From Actinostola sp. cb2023 (Eukaryota; Cnidaria; Anthozoa; Actiniaria; Actinostolidae): DNA of 64,000 nucleotides. The position numbers and the translations under genes are program-made. The notes under the pieces were generated by a model that saw only the letters and a program-made list of their open reading frames with translations, ran no database searches and was not told the origin of the DNA. Of this stretch, positions 35,404-45,600 are shown in pieces (the stretch's first letter is position 1; each line of letters begins with the position of its first letter). Location: NCBI GenBank assembly GCA_033675265.1, contig JAUJYZ010000411.1, positions 124,001 to 188,000 on the forward strand. Direction: 5' to 3'.

Positions 35404-35866
35404 TTGAGGTTTCAATTGACTGATGCATTATTATTTTGCACATAAGCTAGGTTACCATTTATATTTCTAAATGAAAATTAATTATTTTATTTTTATTTTA
35501 TAAGCTTCAACATACGACAAACACACAGAGTATTATTTCATAAATGAGAGCAACCATTTTTCCTTTGCACTTTTTTAGGATTAAAAGGCCTGTATAAATC
35601 CTTGCTATTGTCCCCACTTCCGGTAACAAATTATGCTGTTAAATCACTGCTCAATGATCCTATCCTATTGAAGAATATCCTATTGAAAAATATTTTGTTA
35701 ATTTACCTGCCCCTCAGGGCCTGAACCCATGGTTAAATGAGGGTTAAATTCTAGCTATGCCCCAGCAGTCAGGGGCTGGGATTTTTGACTGATGCATAAT
35801 ATATTATTATTGCACATGTGCACAAAAATTAATGTACATATATATTAATTAGCAAATTACCCACAA

Positions 35867-36159
35867 TACCCCTTTTGCAAAAATTCTGTCGTGACCAAGT
35901 ATATAAGTATATAAGTATATCACTATATACCCGAAGATTTATACTATGAAATGAATGTGAAAATAACGTTTGTGTGTAGATTGTATCGTATTCATGACTC
36001 TCCAATCCACACTTGTACAGCTCAACCATCTTGAAATGCGTGTACGGGTAGCGTTCAGGGCATGCAGGACTCACACGGGTATATAGTGATATAGTGATAA
36101 TAATACAATATATATACTTATATACTTGGTCGCGACAGAATTTTTTGCAAAAGGCTGTA
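35867..36159. mobile_element. TA-target MITE related to the 39672 element
   Basis: The inverted ends contain TTTTGCAAAAATTCTGTCG and its complement, followed by CTTGGTATATAAGTATA-like sequence, with TA at both borders. The terminal TACAG...TTTGCAAAAATTCTG plan is shared with the MITE at 39672-39939, so they are probably related. Non-coding. Confidence 0.75.
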
Positions 36160-36714
36160 TTACCCTGATACATATAAAAATAAATATAATTTAATATAAC
36201 TAATAAAATAATTACCCACAATAAAAAATGATTGTATTGTATAAATATAAAGCTTTTCTTGTATGTTTGCTCAGAAACATACTTTTGTACAATTTAAACA
36301 ATGAAGAATCCAACCTACAAAGACACCCTATTAAATATAAAGCTGTCTTTGTGTGTGTATTTATCACGAGACAGTTATTTAAATATTTAAATATACCCGT
36401 ATGTCATGGATATAATTAGCCTGCATAGACCACCAGCTACGCAGGCTAAACAAAGGTTTTCATTCTCAACATACACATCCATACATTCCCATGGCAAACT
36501 CACCTTGTCATCTATATTGTATTATGAAAAGGGTTTGTGAAGTTTCAGTATTGTGTTCAGTTTCAAACTCAAAGTGGCTGTTTTCTGAGATATTAAACGA
36601 CGGTTCTAAAAATGGATGATATCAACTGTTTACTACAATAAGTTCAGTTATCACAAATGATCGACTGTAAGCTTTAGCATGTAGTTAAGCTTACATAACA
36701 GTACTAAATTATTC

Positions 36715-37140
36715 CAAGGGGGGGTACTCCCATATATTGACTATACGGGGATGTGCTGCTGGACAGGGTAAATAAAAAATAACTCTAATATCTTATCACG
36801 AGACAGTTATTTAAATATTTAAATCTCTGTCCTGAACAGGGTATATAATTTTATGTGAGTCTGTCCTAAACAGGGTATGGTTATGCACGATTGTCACAGG
36901 AATTAAATATGGTTTTATCCGGTATTTAACCATCCGAGGATCATAATTTATTGCGATTGCCAATTAAACGAGTTAAAAATTGTGTCTAAACAGGGTCCTA
37001 AAATAGAGGTTGTTGTCCTAAACAGGGTACTGATATTTTAGTGTTTTTTTTGTCCTAAACAGGGTCAGGGTTTCAAACCCCCAGCGGCACCCCTATACCC
37101 AAACATGAGTCAAGTCCCCCCCCCCCCCCCCCATAACGGG
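36715..37140. repeat. Repeat with reiterated CCTAAACAGGGT motifs
   Basis: It opens GGGGGGTACTCCCATATATT and contains about six irregularly spaced GTCCTAAACAGGGT-like motifs between 36770 and 37065. It ends with a run of 16 C and CGGGGGT. The opening resembles elements I recall from anthozoan genomes. Non-coding. Confidence 0.7.
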
Positions 37141-37362
37141 GGTAATTACTACACTTAAAGCTAAAATCATTATGTAGGAGAGTTTTGGCTCGTGACTCTG
37201 AGCAAATTATTTCATATAAAGCTTTCGCTTCAAGTACTGATCAAACTCAACTGGAACTTCTACTGTAGTATTCTATTTTCACAACTATCATCACTATTAT
37301 TATATTATATAAAACCAGTTTTTAAAGCTGTTCATAATGTTGTGCTTAAATATTTAGGTTTC

Positions 37363-37449
37363 ATTCATTCATCATTCATTCATTCATTCATTCATTCATT
37401 CATTCATTCATTCATTCATTCATTCATTCATTCATTCATTCATTCATTC
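37363..37449. repeat. (CATT)n microsatellite
   Basis: About 20 CATT units just downstream of the donor of the candidate transposase first exon, on its intron side. Confidence 0.95.
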
Positions 37450-37476
37450 AGTAGTGTCTTAATAGATAAGACTTAC

Positions 37477-37699
37477 CTGCTGTTACATTGTCTTCATCGC
37501 TATCACTACTGCAGCTTGTCTCAAAGGGTCCGGTATACCAAAGAACGATTCTTCATTGGATGTTTTTCCAGGTATCCGTTGATTGATTATAATATTCCCT
37601 TCTGTGCTTAAAATACGTTGTTTTACTAAGACTTTCACCACAGTGTCCACAGACAAAACGGGGATGCGTCGATGTTCTAGTTGCTTTATTATTACTCAT
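37477..37699 (-). CDS. Probable first exon of the CACTA transposase, zinc-finger-like
   Basis: From the ATG at 37699 the frame reads RFVCGHCGESLSKTTYFKHR, a C-x2-C...H-type finger that I recall at the N-terminus of animal EnSpm transposases. It ends in an acidic stretch (SSDSDEDNVT) and a GTAAGT donor at 37476. A TGA at 37553-37555 interrupts it. The phase does not join directly to the acceptor at 32408, so an exon may be missing, perhaps lost to the insertions in this intron. Confidence 0.55.
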
Positions 37700-38275
37700 C
37701 TAAATGTAGCTTCACGACTTCTATAAAAGCAGCTTGATTCAATAACCAAAAACGACTAGGCGTTCCTAGCTCCACAGGGAGCCCGCTTTAACATGAATGA
37801 GAAAAGCGTCTAAAAGTAACAAACCAAACTGCATAAACAATGACAAACAATAAGAAAAACACTAGAATAATACCATTTGATCATTTTTCTGCGTATTACA
37901 AGGAAATATAATTGTGCAGAGCCCGCAATTCAATCTGCTGACCAGATAATTAAATTAATACCTGAAAATACGTGTTAATAATAAGGATCTCGATTGGGTC
38001 TTCATTTTGTATTAATCTACATATCAAAATGTATCTATCCCGCAAATGTCATGATTCTATCACAAATTTAAATAATTTTAGGATTTCGGTATTTCCGAAC
38101 AATCGACGAACAATCGACGAACAATCACCGAAATAGAAATTCGGGTCTTCCAGGTGATCACATGATCGCAATAGCCAATGAAATCTACTCACGCACGTGC
38201 GGAATTTTCTCTAGAAGCACTGTAAGCGACTGTAAGCCGATCATTCGACAAGACGGTGAGAAGCGTGTAGTTCAA
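37700..38275. promoter_or_regulatory. Probable divergent promoter region of the CACTA genes
   Basis: It separates the minus-strand first transposase exon from the plus-strand companion gene. It contains a short tandem cgacgaacaat repeat at 38102-38125 and no coding region. The promoter role is inferred from the gene layout alone. Confidence 0.45.
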
Positions 38276-39584
38276 ATGGCGGATGAAATTACTCTCTCCG
38301 ATAAATATGTTTTGCTGCTGCAAAACAGCATACAAGAAACTAGTGCCTTTCGTAAAGAAATAGCCACAAAAGAGAAATCACAAGACTCTCGAATCAACCA
38401 GCTTATAGAAAAGCTTGAGGAGATTGGTGACAAGATCGAAGGCGCTTCGTCAAAAGGCAAAGCGAAGAAAATCTCAAGAACTGAACAATCGATACCGAAG
38501 CGATGTAGAGTAAGTAGCATTACAGTAAATGATTGGTTTGTTTTCGAACGCCAATTTGTATCGGTATGTAGTATACACAGCTAAATTAGAGTTGATTTTC
38601 TTCAGTTTTCATGTTTTGGCGCCAAAAAAAAACAACAGATCAAGCTTATCCGTTTTGCTTCGAGTCAGTCGGAAAACTAAGACCCCCAAAACTAAGAAAT
38701 TATAAAATGTCCAAATCAGGCAAATCCAATCAGGGAATCCAATGTTCTGCAGTTTTCAGTTCAAATCATTTGGCCAAAAAGTTTTTTTTTTTTTCCTACG
38801 GCAGCGACAAAGCACCCGCCATCTTTGACACAGGTAACCCAAACATACGCGGTTTAAACATCAAGAAGATGGATCAGAGAACTGTAAATATGTGGGTCTT
38901 TTTTAATTCATTTGAAATGCATTTGTTTCACGACCCTCGGGATTTTGACCAAAATGTCAAGCTCTTGATCAAATCCCCACTCCCCCCCCCCCCCCCCCCC
39001 CCCCCCCCACGGGGTAACGATCTATTATTACTACTTAAAAGTCATTATTGACAAATAATTATATGTCTACTTTATTAAAGCTTGATTTCCGACAACACTA
39101 CAAACTGAAGCTGGAAAACGCCACAGACTTCAGTGGATTTGTCTTCAGTGAAGGGTAAATTTCAAAGCTGTAATTTAAGTTATTATTTATTGTCTAATAT
39201 CCAAAGTTTTATCATTCTCTGACCCTAGCTAGTTCTTGTAGCTGAGTGTTTGATAACCCAGTGCTCAAATTCCGTTTTGTTTGGTGGTATTTTAAAACTT
39301 CTGTTTTACTATTCTTTCAAAGGGTGTCGAGCAGAAAAAATAAAGACATTTTCACAAGAGTGGCTGAGGGTGTAATTAATGACTATGGTGGGAAGTGCCC
39401 GTGGTCAAATGCCCAGTTAAGAGGTAAGAATACTATAAATGGTGACAACTTTTTATCCTTTTTTGCATTTGATTACGGGTATTAATTTTTGATTATTTAT
39501 TAAAACATTATTCTCTTGTTGTTATTATTATAAATTATTACTATTATTATTACTATTATTCATTATTATTATTATTATTACTAC

Positions 39585-39616
<32 letters not shown>

Positions 39617-42600
39617 CTTAATTTATTTATCTTCATCTTTTATATATATATATGATATATATTGCTTATACTACAGTCATTTGCAAAAATTCTGGCCGCC
39701 CCGATATATCAATATATCGGGTGCATTATGGGTAATTAAATAATACAATTTTGAGTTTCCTAACTTATTAAATGAAGCAAAATACAAACGTCAGACTAAA
39801 ATAAACATCATACTAATTATTTCTACCAACTTTGCTGGCGTTAACCCGCTTTAAGGGGAATTTTCGATTATTTAATTACCCATAATGCACCCGATATATT
39901 GATATATCGTGGCGGCCAGAATTTTTGCAAATGACTGTATATTATTCATATTTATTGTTTGTATTTTAATATCATTAGTTAATTGTTATTGAACAATCCA
40001 AGCGATCATTTTAAATTTTGTAAATTATAAGGATTTTTATCTATTTTTCTATCTCTTATTTGTAATTTGTTTTGAGGAATAAAGTTATTATATTATTATT
40101 ATTATTATCTGATTATTACTATTTAAATATTTATTCTCTCAGAATGTAACAAAATTTATTTTCCTCCCATACAGAATCGTGTATTACATACTACAAGTCT
40201 CTTAGTGATGCTGTCAGGAGAAAGAAGAACAAGTCAGCAGATAACCACAATATTATTTGCAGGCGACAAGGAAGAATGAGAGAGGTGGGTTTGAAACTGG
40301 TCAATGAGCACCATATCAACTTATAGTGGCACTCTTTGAGAACGATGCATCAAAACAATATATTAAATTATATATTGTATGTTATTTTGGCATGTCTGAT
40401 CGTGTTTTGCCAGTCCATAGTCTGTCGCTCGTTACTCGCTCCCAGAGAAATACTCCTGGGAACGAAGTCTGTTGGAACTTGTTACGGAAGTCAAAAATGG
40501 CGGATGTCCTATTCACAAACCAGAATATACTTGATACTGATTGGTCGACCTTCCCAGGTCGACCAAGTAAGGAGCGACATAATATACCCCTGGGTTCCCG
40601 AGGATGCCATCTCCTGAGTTCATACATATCTCTGCTGCTTCTTTGTAGTTTTCCGCGATATCTCTTTGTGTTAGTCTAACTTTGTCCTGGTGAGAGAGAC
40701 ATCGCGGAAAACAACAAAGAAGAGGCCGAGAGAGACGTATGAACTCAGTCTTCATCATCATCATCATCATCAGGAGATGGCGGACTGGCAAAACACGATC
40801 AGACATGCCAAAATAATGTGACGGTTTGAGTCATGGCGTGACATATGACCTCTAGAGATTGTGTAACATGTTAGATGAGGGATCGGATGACTAGAGTGTG
40901 ATTGAGCAACGATTAAGTAAAATAAAAGGACGTTACTAAAACCGTTACAACTGGTGGCCGCGTTTGGGATTAACTACAAGAAAATGTCAAGTAAATGTAC
41001 TAGTGATTCGGAAGTGAAGTTTGACAGTTTGATGGACATGAACCCCGAGGAGCTGGAACAAGCATGCTCAGACACGTGGAGAATGTCGACACCGGTAATC
41101 GTCAAGGGAAAGAACGAAGAAGAACAAGACGACTCGACATGCAACCAACTCGGAAAGATCTTTCAAGCTGTGGAATCGCTGAGTGAGACCGTGAACACAC
41201 AGAATTCCCAACTGGAGAATAGGTTAAACGATTTAACGAAACGATTGCTGACAGTCGAAAGTAAACAAACGAGCTCGACAACCACAAGCAATGGAAATTG
41301 TAACGAGAAAAACATGGTAGACCACGAGAACGATGAACTGTTCGACGCTCTCGCTAAAATCGAAGAATTAGCGAAGGCAAAGGATGAAGAAACCGTAAAC
41401 AACGCTACTCAAATCACCAAAACAGGAAAAGGGGGCGGTGGTGCAAAACAATATCAGCCCACGAGACCTCGCGTACGTCCCGCTGTGTACGAGGGGACAA
41501 CATCCTGGGAGGATTACGAGGCCCAGTTCGAAATGGTCGCTGACCTTAATGATTGGAATAGCGAAGAGAAAGCCGCCTACCTCGCCGTGAGCCTTGTAGG
41601 ACAGGCGCGAACAGTCCTTGGTGACCTAAGTGGTGAAGAGAGACGTAACTTTAAAAGCCTGACAGCGGCGCTCGCAACACGGTTCGGAACTGAAAATAAA
41701 ACCGAGATGTTCAGAGTCAACGTAAAGAACCGCCAGCGGGAGAAAGATGAGAGTCTACCTGAGTTGGCACAGGCCATCAGGCGCTTGACCCGTCAAGCCT
41801 ATCCAAGCGCAGCAGTAGACTTACGTGATATCCTTGCCCGAGACTACTTCCTAGACGCTATAACGGAGACAGACATGCGATGGAAGATACGTCAAGCACG
41901 ACCAAAGTCACTAAACGAAGCACTGGGCGTTGCCGTAGAGCTTGAAGCATTCATGAGCGCTGAGAAACAACGCCAAAGGTCAGCGAGAGCCGCTCAAGTT
42001 ACAACGAACAGCGCCGAGAACGACAAAACGAAAAAGACGAATGACGGCCTGCGCGAGGAGATAGAGGAGTTAAAACGCCTGGTTCAAGGCCTTTGCTCTG
42101 TGCAACAGAACCACCAACGCTTTCGAGGAGACGGATGCTGGGCTTGTGGCGATAAGAACCATCTTCGACGTGACTGTCCCAAAAGAGCACAAACCACAAA
42201 GCAACAAGTCAACAGCCCACTATCGGGAAACGACAGTCTGCCGAGCTCGAGGGCCTGAACTCGGTAGCTGAACAGTCAATACGACCCAACAACCCAGCTG
42301 TTAAATCGGGAAAAGTAAAGGACTGTAACGACGGGCTTTACATAATGGGCTATGTGCAAGGAGTCCCGGTTGATTTCTTAATTGATACCGGTGCAAATAT
42401 AACCATTATAAAGTCCGTCGTTATTGAACAGATCCCACAGAGTGACCGACCATTGTTGGAGGACGCAGCAACTACCATGGTATTGGCCAATGGGAGCACC
42501 GCACCATTCCAGGGACGTGGCATGTGCAAAGTTCGCGTTGGGAACATCGAAGCCCTTCATCCAATATGGGTGGCAGATATCGAGCCAGAAGGCATACTTG

Positions 42601-45600
42601 GTCTGGATTTCTTACGCACCTTTGGTGGGGAGCTCGTTTGCAAAAATGGTTCCTGTGAACTCCAATTTGCTCCTGCAACTGAGTCCAGCGAACAAGGATG
42701 CCGTCGAGTCGTAGTGGAAAGCACAACCGTCATTCCACCGGGAAGCGAACTAATCGTACCAGGGAGGTTCATTGACCCGCGGTCAAGTGGCAGCATGGGC
42801 GTGCTGGAACCTTCAGTACGATTCGCAAAGACACAAAGTCTCCTACTCGCAAAAACGCTGGTCAACACGGAAAAGGAAGTCGTGCCCTTAAGAGTGTTAA
42901 ACGTGACCAACACACCATGCACATTGTATAAAGGAACGGTTGCCGCATCGTGCGAGGACGTTATTGAGGTCAACTCACAGTTTCGCGAAATGAAGGAGGA
43001 ACCAGTCCGCTGTGTTAACAGGGAACCAACAAAGTGCAGCACGGCTGTGCCAAAGCATCTGGAAGACATGTTTCAGAAGAGTGGCAACGAACTTAGCAGT
43101 GCCCAACGAGAAAAGCTCAGTGCACTGTTGATCGAGTATGTTGATATCTTTACTTGTTCCCCTGGCGACCTCGGCAGGACGAACCTCGTTGAGCATCGAA
43201 TAAACACCGGCGATACCATACCGATAAAGCAGCCAGCTCGCCGCCTACCAATGCACAGACGAGCGGAGGCAGAGGAACACGTAAAGAAGATGCTGAACGA
43301 TGGAATCATCGAGCCATCCTCTAGCGCTTGGGCATCACCGATTGTCCTCGTTAAGAAGAAAGACGGGTCTACACGGTTCTGCGTCGATTACCGGAAACTG
43401 AACGAAGTTACTCTCAGGGACTCGTACCCATTACCATTGGCAGACTCGTGCTTTGACGCTCTGACGGGATCACGATGGTTCTCTACGCTGGACCTCTCAA
43501 GTGGCTACTGGCAGGTCGCCTTAGCACCCGAGGATCGTGAGAAGACAGCTTTCGCTACCGGAAGCGGAGGACTCTATCACTTCGCTGTAATGCCATTCGG
43601 ATTGGTAAATGCTCCAGCGACTTTTGAAAGATTCATCGAGAAAGTGCTGGCTGGGTTACCCTGGGAGGTGTGTCTGGCATACCTCGACGACATCATCGTC
43701 CATGCGGATACCTTTGAAGCAGAAATAGTAAGGCTGCGTGACGTCATGGAACGTCTGAGGAACGCTGGAGTTAAGCTAAACCCGAAGAAGTGTCGCCTTT
43801 TCCAGCAGTCAGTGTACTTCCTAGGTCACGTGGTTAGCGCCGATGGCGTCTCCACAGACCCCGAGAAGAACCGCGCGGTAATGGACTGGCCAGTACCATC
43901 TCGAGCAAGCGAAATGCGAAGCTTCCTAGGACTGTGCTCTTATTATCGACGGTTCATTAAGGGTTTTGCTGACATTGCGCGTCCCCTTCACCGCTTGACA
44001 GAGAAAGGAAGGGAGTTCGTATGGACTTCGGAATGCGACGTCGCCTTCAACCAGTTAAAGACCACACTTTCAACGGCGCCGGTTCTGGCATACCCCACGA
44101 GCAAAGACCCCTTCATTCTGGACACAGACGCAAGCAACATCGGCTTGGGCGCAGTGCTCTCACAAGTCCAAGATGGGGAAGAGAAGGTGATTGCCTACTA
44201 TAGTAAATCCCTATCTAAAGCTGAGAGGAATTATTGCGTCACCCGTAAGGAACTCCTGGCCATTGTCAATGCTGTAAAGAGATTTCATCATTACCTTTAC
44301 GGAAGGCCATTCCTAGTTAGGACAGACCACGGTGCCTTAAGGTGGCTGATGAACTTCAAGAATCCAGAGGGTCAGTTAGCACGATGGCTTGAATTCTTAG
44401 GAACATACGACCTTACCATCGAACATCGCAGCGGGGTAAAGCACGGAAATGCAGACGCCCTATCGAGGAGACCCTGCGAGGACTGTAATCATTGTCAAAA
44501 CCTTGAACAGAAGGAACGGGTTCACCAAGATACCGCACCAAAGGAATGTGGCAAGGCGGAAACAACCGCGCGAGGACTGAGGTCTGCAGAGACGCGAGAA
44601 GTAACTAAGACAAAGATACCAGACTCCTGGACTTCCAGGTGGTCCAATGAAGACCTACGACAAGAACAACTAAAGGACCCCGACCTCAGCCCACTCATAC
44701 ACTGGAAGGAGACAACAGCCGAGAGACCAGCATGGGCCGAAGTGTCTGCGGAGAGCTGCGCTGTGAAAGCATACTGGAGCCAATGGGCGAGAGTACAGCT
44801 TCATGATGGCGTCCTATACAGAAGATGGGAAACAGACTCAGGCGAAGATGTTCAGTGGCAGCTCGTGGTCCCCAGGACGCTGAGGCCAGAAGTCCTTCGT
44901 GCCATGCATGACGCCAAGACAGCAGGACACCTGGGAGTCTCAAAAACACTTGGACGAGTCAGACAGAGGTTTTATTGGCACAGATGCTCACAGACCGTTA
45001 GAGACTGGTGCCGGAGGTGCGATCTCTGTGCGGCACGCAAGAAACCACAGAGGACACCTCGTGCCGCTATGAGAAATTACAACGTTGGAGCACCAATGGA
45101 GAGGGTAGCGCTGGATGTCTTGGGTCCTCTTCCGGAGTCTGACAATTCAAACAAGTACGTGCTGGTGGTAGCCGACTACTTCACGAAGTGGACGGAAGCC
45201 TATGCAATTCCTAACCAGGAAGCTGTGACAGTGGCAACAAAGGTGGTTGATGAGTTTGTGGCCAGATTTGGGGTACCCTTACAGATACACTCCGACCAAG
45301 GAAGAAACTTTGAGTCCGCAGTCTTCAAAGAAATGTGCACCCTACTCGGAATCGAAAAAACAAGGACTACACCTCTGCACCCTCAATCAGACGGGATGGT
45401 TGAACGTTATAATCGAACCCTGGAGTCTATGATGGCAAAATTTACAGCAGAAAATCAACGTGACTGGGATGTGCACCTGCCTCTGCTAATGATGGCGTAC
45501 CGGACAGCAGTACACGAGACGACCGGGTGCACCCCCAGTATGTTAATGCTCGGGAGGGAGGCAGCAATGCCCGTAGACCTGCTAATGGGCCATCCTCCAG

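Larger units (their letters stand above)
32448..35745. mobile_element. Long inverted-repeat element, 3.3 kb
   Basis: Terminal repeats are AACCCTCATTTAACCATGGG and its complement, continuing through GGCCCTGAGGGGCAGG, with AAAT on both sides (32444-32447 and 35746-35749). It contains the foldback at 32521-34499 and a second inverted pair (35170-35265 with 35590-35690, sharing CCGGAAGTGGGGACAATAGC). No transposase is seen. It lies in the long intron of the CACTA transposase gene. Confidence 0.65.

Noticed and set aside
37363..37449. Peptide of repeated FIHS units
   Set aside because: It is the translation of a (CATT)n microsatellite.
42557..43069. 170-residue minus-strand open frame
   Set aside because: It is antisense to the Gypsy pol frame, which has protease and RT motifs.
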